Positions 32,988 to 40,670 of a stretch of DNA of 41,177 bases are shown one piece after another. Positions within the stretch are counted from its first letter, which is position 1. Every line of letters starts with the position of its first letter. The notes below the pieces were generated by a model, which saw only the letters and a program-made list of their open reading frames with translations, searched no databases and had not been told where the DNA came from. The DNA is from DASRAJ01 sp039920305 (GTDB taxonomy: Bacteria > Bacteroidota > Bacteroidia > Chitinophagales > UBA10324), in the NCBI GenBank assembly GCA_039920305.1, contig JBDSEA010000210.1, positions 1-41,177 on the forward strand, read 5' to 3'. The position numbers and the translations under genes were made by a program.

Positions 32988-33941
32988 TTATTGACTCCAT
33001 GAAAGAAAGTAAAAATAAAGCATTGAAAGAATTCCCATAAGCATCACAATTTTTATCATCGAGCTTACCATATAATATTCCCGGGAAATTTTTGCCTTAT
33101 ACAGCAGGTAAAATGTAATAAGCAGTGGAAATTGCAAGGTTGTGAAAATGGTGTACGCTGAAATTAAATCTTTGCCACCGATCTGGAGGGTCTGTATGTA
33201 GGTGATAAGAATCAGTACAATCGCAAGAACCGCGGTTACAATCCACTTTGTTTTCTGAATACCAATTACAATGGGAAGTGTTCGGCAGCCATACAAGCTA
33301 TCTCCTTTCATGTCCTGCACATCCTTAATCAGTTCTCGTGCGAGTGAGAGAAGAAAAGCAAACAGAAAATAGAAAAACAACAGAATGAAGATGGAATAGG
33401 AAGCCTGGAAAGCCGCATTATCAGCCGGAATAAAGAGGTGTTTTTCATACAATCCAGGCAGCAGAATGATCAAACCGGAAAGAAAAGCAATGATGATGTT
33501 ACCAAGCAGAATTCTTTTTTTATAACCGGTTGAATAAAACCATAGAAATACAGCTACAATAGGATGTACAAAGGCGAGCTTAAGATTTTCAGCTTTCCAT
33601 GCTACATAAAAAGCCAGCAGTATCCCGGAACCGGTTAAAAACTGGTGAAGCAGGATCGCTGAGCGGTGGTGAATGGTACGGTCAATAAATATCTTGCGTG
33701 GCTTGTTTATCTCATCCATTTTTACATCGAAATAATCATTGATCACATACCCGGCACCCGCTACGAGCAGGGTTGAAAGCACAAGAAGAAAAAAATTGAA
33801 GTCACCAAGAGTCGTAGTGAGGCCTGCCTGAGCAATGATTGGCTTTATAATCGTGTATTGAACAAGATATTGGGTGAGTGCGATGTATATCAGGTTCACT
33901 GACCGGATAATCCGAAAAAAAGAAATCACCGGCTGGATCAT
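32988..33941 (-). CDS. UbiA-family prenyltransferase (digeranylgeranylglyceryl-phosphate-synthase-like)
   Basis: This is a 317-residue integral membrane enzyme with about eight or nine helices. The first prenyl-diphosphate/Mg site is NDYFDVKMDEINKPRK (N-D-x-x-D-x-x-x-D, about residues 68-83). The second is LARELIKDVQDMKGDSLYGCRTLP (D-x-x-D, about 205-228). The N-D-Y-F-D...D-x-I-N-x-P form is the one usual in archaeal DGGGP synthases, and Bacteroidota homologues are often annotated geranylgeranylglycerol-phosphate geranylgeranyltransferase. A quinone prenyltransferase (MqnP/MenA-like) is another option, since the organism uses the futalosine pathway. It is followed on the same strand by no near gene; the KdsC-like gene lies 56 bases upstream and is probably in the same operon. 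Confidence 0.88.
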   Translation of the reverse strand: MIQPVISFFRIIRSVNLIYIALTQYLVQYTIIKPIIAQAGLTTTLGDFNFFLLVLSTLLVAGAGYVINDYFDVKMDEINKPRKIFIDRTIHHRSAILLHQFLTGSGILLAFYVAWKAENLKLAFVHPIVAVFLWFYSTGYKKRILLGNIIIAFLSGLIILLPGLYEKHLFIPADNAAFQASYSIFILLFFYFLFAFLLSLARELIKDVQDMKGDSLYGCRTLPIVIGIQKTKWIVTAVLAIVLILITYIQTLQIGGKDLISAYTIFTTLQFPLLITFYLLYKAKISREYYMVSSMIKIVMLMGILSMLYFYFLSWSQ

Positions 33942-33997
33942 TTGTGTATGCGGTAAATTTATTTGGATTAGTGTGTGAGAAAAAAGTGAATATTAAT

Positions 33998-34510
33998 TCA
34001 TTCCCATCTTTCCTGAAGCTTTAAAACCTTTTCAAGAACATCACGCACGCAACCATTTCCTCCTCCCAGGTGCGAAATATATTTTGCGAAGGAAAGTATT
34101 TCGGGAATGGCATCAGCAGGACAACAAGGAACCCCGCAAAGCTTCATAGCTTCTATATCCGGAAAATCATCGCCCACATATATGATTCTGGAGAGATCAA
34201 GTTTATTTTTTTTTGTGATCTTTTTCAAAATGAATGCCTTGTCCTGCTCACCAAAAAAAACCTGGTTAACCCCTAACCGGTTCAATCTCTTTGCAACACC
34301 CCGGGAAGTGCTTCCACTGATTGCAGCAACAAACAATCCTTTTTTTACAGCTAATTGAATGGCATATCCATCACGTATGTTCATGATTCGCAACTGCTTT
34401 CCCTTATCTGTAATCAGGAGCCTGCCATCCGTTAGCACACCATCCACATCGAGTATGCAACCGGTTGCAGATTTGAAAAGTGAAAAAAAAGGCTGTGCGT
34501 AACTTTCCAT
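33998..34510 (-). CDS. kdsC: KdsC-like HAD phosphatase
   Basis: This is a 170-residue capless HAD hydrolase of subclass C0, the group containing 3-deoxy-D-manno-octulosonate-8-phosphate phosphatase. The order is LDVDGVLTDGRLLI (nucleophile Asp and acid/base Asp, D-x-D), NIRDGYAIQLAVKKGL, AISGSTSRGVAKRL (motif II Ser), GEQDKAFILKKI (motif III Lys) and YVGDDFPDIEAMKLCGVPCCPADA (motif IV). HLGGGNGCVRDVLEKVL at the C-terminus is the KdsC tail that covers the neighbouring active site in the tetramer. It removes phosphate in Kdo synthesis for lipopolysaccharide. It probably shares a transcript with the UbiA gene. Confidence 0.92.
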   Translation of the reverse strand: MESYAQPFFSLFKSATGCILDVDGVLTDGRLLITDKGKQLRIMNIRDGYAIQLAVKKGLFVAAISGSTSRGVAKRLNRLGVNQVFFGEQDKAFILKKITKKNKLDLSRIIYVGDDFPDIEAMKLCGVPCCPADAIPEILSFAKYISHLGGGNGCVRDVLEKVLKLQERWE

Positions 34511-34543
34511 AATTACTCTAAGGATGCTTTTACTCTTGCTCCC

Positions 34544-34783
34544 TTATTTTTGATTATCGCGCCATTCATAAACCCATGCTGATTGAATCTGCTCCAGGTG
34601 AGCTTCATTACTTTCTTCGCGCTTGCCTGAGAAGCCGGGTATTTGCATAACCCACTCAATCAGGTCTGTGAAGCGTAGCCGGTAAATTTTTCCTTCATTG
34701 AACTCATCACCAAAGCGCTCATAAAGCTTTTGAGCAATGTCCTCATGATCATTCCATTGAATTGGCGGTTCGTGCATTGTCAT
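34544..34783 (-). CDS. iscX: IscX-like Fe-S cluster assembly protein
   Basis: This is a small acidic protein (79 residues from ATG 34781-34783). The core, IQWNDHEDIAQKLYERFGDEF, then LRFTDLIEWVMQIPGF and SNEAHLEQIQSAWVYEW, follows the IscX/YfhJ pattern: W-x-D-x-x-x-I-A-x-x-L, R-F-T-D-L-x-x-W-V, and S-N-E-x-x-L-E-x-I-x-x-x-W. IscX binds IscS and tunes iron delivery or desulphurase activity. The longest open frame begins with TTG inside fdx; I prefer one of the two nearby ATGs (34783 or 34777), leaving about 20 bases after fdx. An fdx-iscX order is the usual end of an isc operon, although the rest of the operon is not here. Confidence 0.88.
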   Translation of the reverse strand: MTMHEPPIQWNDHEDIAQKLYERFGDEFNEGKIYRLRFTDLIEWVMQIPGFSGKREESNEAHLEQIQSAWVYEWRDNQK

Positions 34784-34802
34784 AATACAATAAATTAAAG
34801 TT

Positions 34803-35135
34803 TTATTCTCCAAGAATACCTGACTGGTCCGGGACTGTTATTTCTACCTCTCCACTGTCACCATTTAGCAAACATTGACAGGATAATCGTGAGGTGAGTT
34901 TCGGCACCCTCGCACGATCAACAAAATCTTCTTCCTTATCAGAAATGGGCTCAACATACTCATCTCCTTTCTCGAGATAAATATGGCAGGTGCTGCATGC
35001 GCATACCCCCCCGCAATTGTGGTGAATGACAATATCGTTTTTCAAAGCAACTTCAAGAATTGTATCACCGCCGTCAGCAGAAAGTGAAACGGGCTGCTTT
35101 TCCTTCTCTTCAAACTTGAAATGAATTGTGAACAT
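34803..35135 (-). CDS. fdx: ISC-type 2Fe-2S ferredoxin
   Basis: This is a 110-residue adrenodoxin-type ferredoxin. The cluster ligands are Cys41, Cys47 and Cys50 (C-x5-C-x2-C in NCGGVCACSTCHIYLEKGDE) plus Cys86 (RLSCQCLL). The surrounding GDTILEVALKN and EEDFVDRARVPKLTSRLSCQ match the Fdx of Fe-S assembly operons rather than photosynthetic ferredoxins. Two extra cysteines (45, 88) are common in this group. It would donate electrons during cluster assembly or to P450-like partners. It is upstream of iscX on the same strand and 19 bases downstream of a -7 box. Confidence 0.95.
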   Translation of the reverse strand: MFTIHFKFEEKEKQPVSLSADGGDTILEVALKNDIVIHHNCGGVCACSTCHIYLEKGDEYVEPISDKEEDFVDRARVPKLTSRLSCQCLLNGDSGEVEITVPDQSGILGE

Positions 35136-35153
35136 TATTTATTTTAAACCAAA

Positions 35154-35161
35154 CAAAGATA
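35154..35161 (-). promoter_or_regulatory. -7 promoter box (TATCTTTG) for fdx-iscX
   Basis: The minus strand reads TATCTTTG, ending 18 bases before the fdx ATG. It is an exact match. Confidence 0.55.
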
Positions 35162-35231
35162 GCAGAAGGGTATTGATGATCCGGGCGATCCTTCAATTCA
35201 GAGCCGTAAAATATTTGAAATATCTGAATTA

Positions 35232-36008
35232 TTAATGAGCCTGAAGCTCCTGAATATTAGCAGTAAGAATCTTATATACCTCGGAAAACTTTCCATCCTG
35301 ATTCAGGTATTCCAGGTGGCGTTCAATGGTGTGATCATCATTCCGAATTGCCGGACCTGTCTGTACATTCAGCGGATCATGATTTTGAATTTTGCGTACT
35401 GTTTCATTGATTAATGGCTTTAGAATTTCAAATGACAATCCTGCTTTCTCCAGAATTATCTGGGAAACTGAATAAAGATAATTTGTAAAATTATTCGCAA
35501 ACACCGCTGCAATGTGAATCGCAAGTCTTTTTTCATCATCCACTACCACAATTTTTTTTGTGAGGGTGCCGGCAAGATCAGTAAGGATATTTGTAGTATG
35601 AACGTTGGCTCCATTAAGGCATATAGGCATTACCGAGAAATCGACCGAAATATTTCTTGACAGCGTTAGAAGCGGGAAAAAAATCCCGTAGTTGGAACTT
35701 ACACCCTGTAGAATTTTCATCGGTACTGCTCCGGAAGTGTGCGCAACAATCTTATCACCTAACTGCAATTGGGCTGACACTTCGCCTATTGAATCATCAT
35801 TCACACAAATCAGGTAAATCTCAGCTTCACCGGTTATTTCCGAAACGGTGGTGGTGCATGGGATATCCATGAGGTTGCCGATGAACTTTGCTGAGGGCAG
35901 ATGCCTGCTGAATATCTGTACAATCTGGTGGCCTGAATTGTGCAAATGCCAGGCAAAATGATATCCTACATTACCGGCCCCGAGAATCGCGATTTTATAA
36001 TTGCTCAT
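35232..36008 (-). CDS. Rossmann-fold DUF2520-family oxidoreductase-like protein
   Basis: This 258-residue protein has an N-terminal NAD(P)-binding Rossmann fold (KIAILGAGNVGYHFAWHLHNSGH, G-x-G-x-x-G) and the AEIYLICVNDDSIGEVSAQL segment. A substrate side, HTSGAVPMKIL and YGIFFPLLTLS, follows; then a C-terminal all-helical DUF2520 domain with HIAAVFANNFTNYLYSVSQ and GPAIRNDDHTIERHLEYL. The arrangement resembles ketopantoate/pyrroline-5-carboxylate reductases, and the family is often called 'F420-dependent NADP reductase-like', but no reaction is established. In other Bacteroidota it occurs close to KdsC-like and UbiA genes, as here. Confidence 0.88.
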   Translation of the reverse strand: MSNYKIAILGAGNVGYHFAWHLHNSGHQIVQIFSRHLPSAKFIGNLMDIPCTTTVSEITGEAEIYLICVNDDSIGEVSAQLQLGDKIVAHTSGAVPMKILQGVSSNYGIFFPLLTLSRNISVDFSVMPICLNGANVHTTNILTDLAGTLTKKIVVVDDEKRLAIHIAAVFANNFTNYLYSVSQIILEKAGLSFEILKPLINETVRKIQNHDPLNVQTGPAIRNDDHTIERHLEYLNQDGKFSEVYKILTANIQELQAH

Positions 36009-36116
36009 TAAGTGAATTGTATAAGGGAATAGTGAATAACAGATCAGACTACCTGTTTTTTATAAGGTTTAATAGTGCCGGGTGATGCTTTTGATAATGA
36101 TTCCTGGCTACAAATG

Positions 36117-38564
36117 TTATGACTGGCTAACCAGTTCAGCTTTCTTCTTAACCACCTTCTTCTTCTGCCACAACCTTACCATACTGATCAGGAAGCCCGC
36201 AACAGTAATGAGTGCTCCAAGCCACACAAAATTGATGAATGGAAATACAATTGCCGTCAGCACTATAAAATCCTTTTCAGGTTTTTGCTCTGCTATTGAA
36301 AGTACAATTGCGTGGGAATCAGGTATAATCTGAGTTACACGAAATGTAAGACCAAGCTCAGTCAGCATATCATCATAAAAATATCCCCGGTAATCACGGA
36401 TATAATAAACAGGTTTAACCTCATAAATAACTCCATCCAAAGTTTTCACCATCAAATCTGCCTGAACGGCAAGGTCATTCGCTTCTATCTTTACTTTTTC
36501 TGATTCTGTTATCCGGTGCAGGTCTTCAAGAATTGCATAGCTGTTTGTAGTAAAAACGGTGTCACCGATTTTCATGGTGTGATCTGAAAACTTCGGCTCT
36601 GCTTTAATCTCAGTCTTTGACTTGTCAGGAACTGAAGTTACATGAGTGTATAAATCTCTTGACCAGTAATGCCTTGTATCCGGACTCGCAATTAATCCCA
36701 TTTTTGGATTAATCTGTGCGTTGGGCAACAGTGTGAATTTATCCTTCAGCTTTCCGGTAGAAGAATCAAATATTTCATAAATAACTTTATAGTAATAATT
36801 CGGAGGAGCTGCAGAGTCACCTATGTAAGTTACAGTGTATTCGCGCAGTTGTACAGGAGCATTTTTATAAAGCAATAAATTTGTTTTCTGCTGTTCAGCA
36901 GTAAATTCCTTACCATAATTTATCTTCATGTTATTATAAGAAATAGTATCCTTCCTTGCAGAAGAAATTAAAATGCCCAGCAGCATCAATGCAAAACCAA
37001 AGTGAGCCACTGCTGCACCAGAAAGGATGAATTTACCTCTGAGCACAATGGTAATATATGAGAGATTGGCAATCACTCCAAAGATGGCAGCGAATAACAA
37101 TGCAATGTTTTCAGGTGCGGTAATTTCACCAAAGTATGCGCTTATAATAGTTACCAATAAAGCAAGGATGGCATTCACTACCATTCTATCCCGGAAGGTT
37201 TTAAGATCAGAATTTTTGAACTTCAGATAGAGTGCAGAGGCGGAAAGAAGCAGAATCGCAACGGCAACCGGGATCTGAAAGATATTATAGTGAGAAACAT
37301 TGTCAACCGGTGGCGCCCAGTTAGTCCCGAATATTTTATTCCAGACAGGAATTGAGGTGGTAAAAGTTATCTGTATGGCAGATATCAGGAATACCAGGGA
37401 GCCAATGAACACCCAGAATTCCCTCGACCAGATATTCTCATCCTGCCTCACACTTGGTATCTTTTTCCAGAAAATTACCAGCATCACCATGGCCGGAATG
37501 GAAAGGGAAGCCATATAGATCAGTAACTGACCGCTCATTCCAAGATCTGTAAAGGCATGTACGGAGGTGTCGCCGAGTATACCGCTTCGCGTTAAAAACG
37601 TAGAGTAGAGAACAAGGATAAATGAAAGAAAATAAAAAATATATGTGGTACGGAGAGCCCGGCCTGTCTTATTAAAAACCAGGTTGGTATGAACACCGGC
37701 AATCAATATCAGCCATGGAACCAGGGATGCATTCTCAACCGGATCCCAGGCCCAGTAACCACCGAAAGTCAATGACTCATATGCCCACGCCCCACCCATC
37801 ATAATGCCGGTTCCAAGAACAGCACAGGAGAAAAGTGACCAAGGCAAAACCGATCTTGTCCAGCTGCTGAAATCTCGGTTCATCAGGCCACTCATGGCAA
37901 ATGAGAACGGGATCAGAGTAGAAGCGACTCCTAAGAATAAAACCGGTGGATGAATGACCATCCAGTAATTCTGAAGCAACGGATTGAGGCCATTACCATC
38001 CTGTATAAAGCTGAGATAATCAGCCCGCTGAAAGATGGGAGCATTCTGCATTTCATCACGAAGCAGCGCAAACGGGTTACTCCCGATTTTATATTCGAAA
38101 AAATAAAGGCCAAGCAGCATGGAGGCAAGAAAAACCTGCACCACACTGAAAACACTAAGCACCCGTGACTGGCTCTCCCTGACAATAAAAATTACCGCGG
38201 TACCCAGTATCAGATTCCAAAACATCCAAAGCAAAAAGCTTCCCTCCTGCCCTTCCCAAAAACAAGCAAGCAAATAATTCAGCGGCAAGGAAAGACTTGA
38301 ATGCTCCCAGGCATAGTAATATTCAAACCAGTGGTTCTGGATAATGATATACAGTGTAGCAATGATTGCTATTACACCGGCACCATGTATAAAAAATGCA
38401 GCACGTGCAAAGTGCCTCCATGATCTTTGGCCTTCAGTATCTTTCGTAAACGAAGAAATAAAAAAACCGGCAGCCGCCAGGATAGAAAAAGTAAATGCAG
38501 TGTAAATCGCCAGGTGGCCTATCTGGCCGGCGAGAAGGTGTTCACCCTCAAACTGAATATCCAT
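36117..38564 (-). CDS. ccmF: Cytochrome c haem lyase CcmF
   Basis: CcmF ligates haem delivered by CcmE to the CxxCH motif of apocytochromes c on the outer face of the inner membrane. At 815 residues it is longer than E. coli CcmF (about 650). About 14 or 15 membrane helices are visible. The haem-handling WWD motif is MMGGAWAYESLTFGGYWAWDPVENASLVPWL (near residue 255-285). His-containing loops include HPPVLFLGV (about 207) and IAGVHTNLVF. A ~220-residue soluble domain lies before the last helix (about 555-775). The ccmE stop overlaps its ATG by one base (TAATG), so the two are coupled. No CcmG/H genes are in the window. Confidence 0.94.
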   Translation of the reverse strand: MDIQFEGEHLLAGQIGHLAIYTAFTFSILAAAGFFISSFTKDTEGQRSWRHFARAAFFIHGAGVIAIIATLYIIIQNHWFEYYYAWEHSSLSLPLNYLLACFWEGQEGSFLLWMFWNLILGTAVIFIVRESQSRVLSVFSVVQVFLASMLLGLYFFEYKIGSNPFALLRDEMQNAPIFQRADYLSFIQDGNGLNPLLQNYWMVIHPPVLFLGVASTLIPFSFAMSGLMNRDFSSWTRSVLPWSLFSCAVLGTGIMMGGAWAYESLTFGGYWAWDPVENASLVPWLILIAGVHTNLVFNKTGRALRTTYIFYFLSFILVLYSTFLTRSGILGDTSVHAFTDLGMSGQLLIYMASLSIPAMVMLVIFWKKIPSVRQDENIWSREFWVFIGSLVFLISAIQITFTTSIPVWNKIFGTNWAPPVDNVSHYNIFQIPVAVAILLLSASALYLKFKNSDLKTFRDRMVVNAILALLVTIISAYFGEITAPENIALLFAAIFGVIANLSYITIVLRGKFILSGAAVAHFGFALMLLGILISSARKDTISYNNMKINYGKEFTAEQQKTNLLLYKNAPVQLREYTVTYIGDSAAPPNYYYKVIYEIFDSSTGKLKDKFTLLPNAQINPKMGLIASPDTRHYWSRDLYTHVTSVPDKSKTEIKAEPKFSDHTMKIGDTVFTTNSYAILEDLHRITESEKVKIEANDLAVQADLMVKTLDGVIYEVKPVYYIRDYRGYFYDDMLTELGLTFRVTQIIPDSHAIVLSIAEQKPEKDFIVLTAIVFPFINFVWLGALITVAGFLISMVRLWQKKKVVKKKAELVSQS

Positions 38565-38968
38565 TAACTTTTAGCTTGCGGTTTTGAAAGAACCACCTCA
38601 TCCTGCTTATATTTTGACGGGCATTTCATCAGGATTTTCTGAGCCTCAAAATCATCCCCTCTCATTCTGCCTGTCACAACAATCTGTTCGCTTCTCTGAA
38701 AATCCTGGGGCATGCTGTTAAATAAAATCACTTTGCATTCCACACTGTCCTTGTCCTTCATATAAAATGTAAAATAGTTGGGATCCTTTTGAGGATCATA
38801 ATACATTTCCTTCGACTTACTGAGAAATCCAACTACTTCAAAATCCTTCTTGGTTTCACCTTTTGCTCCCGAAAATGTTTCATACTGGCTATAATCACTG
38901 GCAAGTGTGATAATGGCGCCGATTGCAAACGCAATGAAGATCAGCCCTACAATGTGAATCTTTTTCAT
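38564..38968 (-). CDS. ccmE: Haem chaperone CcmE, CxxxY type
   Basis: This is a 134-residue haem-carrying protein anchored by one N-terminal helix (VGLIFIAFAIGAIITLA). The soluble OB-fold includes VVGFLSKSKEMYYDPQ, YFTFYMKDKDS, LFNSMPQDF and VVTGRMRGDDFEAQKILMKCPSKY. In the E. coli protein the covalent haem ligand is the His of H-x-x-x-Y; here the residue is Cys116, giving C-x-x-x-Y (Cys116-Tyr120). This is the variant described for archaea and some bacteria. The longest open frame adds 25 residues up to 39043, but a -7 box at 38987-38994 and the family N-terminus place the start at ATG 38966-38968. Confidence 0.93.
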   Translation of the reverse strand: MKKIHIVGLIFIAFAIGAIITLASDYSQYETFSGAKGETKKDFEVVGFLSKSKEMYYDPQKDPNYFTFYMKDKDSVECKVILFNSMPQDFQRSEQIVVTGRMRGDDFEAQKILMKCPSKYKQDEVVLSKPQAKS

Positions 38969-38986
38969 GGAATCCCGAAAGAGGCA

Positions 38987-38994
38987 CAAAGTTA
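38987..38994 (-). promoter_or_regulatory. -7 promoter box (TAACTTTG) for ccmE-ccmF
   Basis: The minus strand reads TAACTTTG, ending 18 bases before the ccmE ATG. It falls inside the longer open frame and thus argues against the extended start. Confidence 0.55.
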
Positions 38995-39090
38995 CATCAA
39001 GGAAAGTAAAATTGAGGATAAGAACTCTCAGAGTCAGATTCATTTATGAAGTACTGCAACAGAAGTAACCCGAGGGCTGATTTCAATCGC

Positions 39091-39098
39091 TACATTTG
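39091..39098 (+). promoter_or_regulatory. -7 promoter box (TACATTTG) for the agmatinase-family gene
   Basis: This is an exact TAnnTTTG match ending 20 bases before ATG 39119. Confidence 0.55.
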
Positions 39099-39118
39099 CC
39101 AACCTCACAATAACCTGC

Positions 39119-40177
39119 ATGAAAACCAAAGAAGAAAAAATCAAATATTTTAATCCAAACGGCTTAGCAACAGGGAGTAATTTATTCGGACTTCCTTTCG
39201 ATGAAAAAGAATCAGACATCATTGTATTGCCGGTTCCATGGGAGGTAACAGTATCCTTTAATACCGGAACATCGCGGGCTCCGGAGGCTGTAATGGAAGC
39301 TTCAAAGCAAGTGGATTTGTTCGATGCGGATGTTGGAGAGGCATGGAAGCGGGGCATTTTCATGAAGAAATCTGATAAAGTTATTCTCAAGCAAAGCAAA
39401 TCGCTGCGGAAAAAAGCTGAGAAATATTTGAAATTGTATGAAGCGGGTGCATCCGGGATAAATGAAGCAATTAACATGCGGAATGAAATAAATGCAGCAG
39501 GCAAATCACTGAAGAATTGGGTGAAGCAGAAAATGCTTGCCGTGATCAGCAAGCAAAAGCTGCCTGTATTGCTTGGCGGTGATCACAGCACTCCACTTGG
39601 TTTTATTGAAGCTCTTTCACAACACCATCCCTCATTCGGAATCCTGCAGATAGATGCACACTGCGATTTGAGAAATACTTATGAGGGTTTTGAATTCTCC
39701 CACGCTTCCATCATGTTCAATGCATTAAAAATTTCACAGGTTCAAAAACTGGTACAGGTAGGAGCTCGCGATTACTGCCATGAGGAAATGGATGTGATAC
39801 ACCACTCCAATGGCCGGGTAAAAGCATTTTTCGATGCTGATATGAAAAGAAAAATGATTGAAGAAACCTCCTGGAAAATAATTTGTGATTCCATTGTGAG
39901 CGAATTGCCCGGGGAAGTTTATATAAGCTTTGATATTGACGGCCTTGATCCTAAGCTTTGCCCTCATACCGGTACTCCTGTTCCGGGAGGATTAGAATAT
40001 GAGCAGGCAGTTTATCTCATCAAAAATGTGGTTGATTCTGGAAGATTGATCATTGGAGCTGACCTGAATGAGATTTGTCCGGCTAAGGATGGGTGGGATG
40101 CTAATGTTGGCGCAAGGTTGCTTTACAAGCTTTGTAATTTAATGGGAAAAAGCAATGAAGGAAAAAAGCAATCTTAA
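39119..40177 (+). CDS. Agmatinase/arginase (ureohydrolase) family enzyme
   Basis: This 352-residue binuclear-manganese hydrolase releases urea from a guanidino compound. Metal ligands are in place: His156 (LLGGDHSTPLG), Asp179/His181/Asp183 (QIDAHCDLR) and Asp272/Asp274 (SFDIDGLDPKLCP). Substrate and fold segments YEGFEFSHASIMF, TGTPVPGGLEYEQ and GADLNEICP are also present. It is longer than E. coli SpeB (about 306), mainly through an extra helical, lysine-rich stretch at about residues 80-140, a feature of Bacteroidota agmatinase-family proteins. Agmatine is the likeliest substrate (polyamine synthesis), but the insert and lack of an adjacent arginine decarboxylase leave formimidoylglutamate or another guanidine possible. 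Confidence 0.88.
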   Translation: MKTKEEKIKYFNPNGLATGSNLFGLPFDEKESDIIVLPVPWEVTVSFNTGTSRAPEAVMEASKQVDLFDADVGEAWKRGIFMKKSDKVILKQSKSLRKKAEKYLKLYEAGASGINEAINMRNEINAAGKSLKNWVKQKMLAVISKQKLPVLLGGDHSTPLGFIEALSQHHPSFGILQIDAHCDLRNTYEGFEFSHASIMFNALKISQVQKLVQVGARDYCHEEMDVIHHSNGRVKAFFDADMKRKMIEETSWKIICDSIVSELPGEVYISFDIDGLDPKLCPHTGTPVPGGLEYEQAVYLIKNVVDSGRLIIGADLNEICPAKDGWDANVGARLLYKLCNLMGKSNEGKKQS

Positions 40178-40276
40178 AACAGATTTTTACAGGAATTCAG
40201 AAATAATATTTCTTGTCGAAGAATCTCGCTTTGACATATTTCAGAAATATTAAAACTCCCATCCATGCTTATACGT

Positions 40277-40309
40277 AAAAAAACAAAAGCGCAGGGAATT
40301 TCCAGCGCT
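40277..40309 (-). terminator. Rho-independent terminator after rpoZ
   Basis: On the minus strand, AGCGC and GCGCT (plus-strand 40305-40309 and 40288-40292) pair around a GG...CC inner stem and run into a T-rich tract (plus-strand poly-A 40277-40288). It lies 22 bases past the rpoZ stop. Confidence 0.75.
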
Positions 40310-40331
40310 CTCACTTTTTGATTAAGGAACT

Positions 40332-40670
40332 CTATTCTGATTCGGTCTCTTTTGCAGGATTGCGGAAATAGATCTTGCCTTCTAAAAATTCTTCAGTTGC
40401 CTGAAGGGAAGGATTGGGAAGCCGCTCGTATGCCTTGGAAATCTCTATTTGCTCACGGTTCTCATGTATCTCCTCTAAATTATCAGAAGTAACCGCAAAT
40501 TCTTCAAGCTTGCCATGCAGCTCTTCCTTTATCTGGGCAGATATCTGGTTGGCCCTTTTAGAAATCACCGCAATCGCCTCATAGAGATTTCCCGCTTTGG
40601 CTTGCAGGTCAGCGAGGTTTTGTGTTTCGAGAATGGGTGACAGGTTACCATTATTCTTGTTCTTGTTCAT
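40332..40670 (-). CDS. rpoZ: RNA polymerase omega subunit
   Basis: Omega helps fold and keep the beta-prime subunit in RNA polymerase. The 112-residue protein has the Bacteroidota form: the first ~20 residues are Asn-rich, then the conserved helix NLYEAIAVISKRANQISAQIKEEL matches the core (Y-E-A-x-x-x-I-x-x-R-A-x-Q-I) of omega. The C-terminal part, PNPSLQATEEFLEGKIYFRNP, is the helical extension that is usual in the phylum. Its start overlaps the end of bamD by 20 bases, so translation is coupled. A terminator follows, so bamD-rpoZ is the end of an operon here. Confidence 0.93.
   Translation of the reverse strand: MNKNKNNGNLSPILETQNLADLQAKAGNLYEAIAVISKRANQISAQIKEELHGKLEEFAVTSDNLEEIHENREQIEISKAYERLPNPSLQATEEFLEGKIYFRNPAKETESE

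Noticed and set aside
38969..39043. 25-residue N-terminal extension of CcmE
   Set aside because: A -7 box lies within it and CcmE proteins begin just before the membrane helix, as at ATG 38968.
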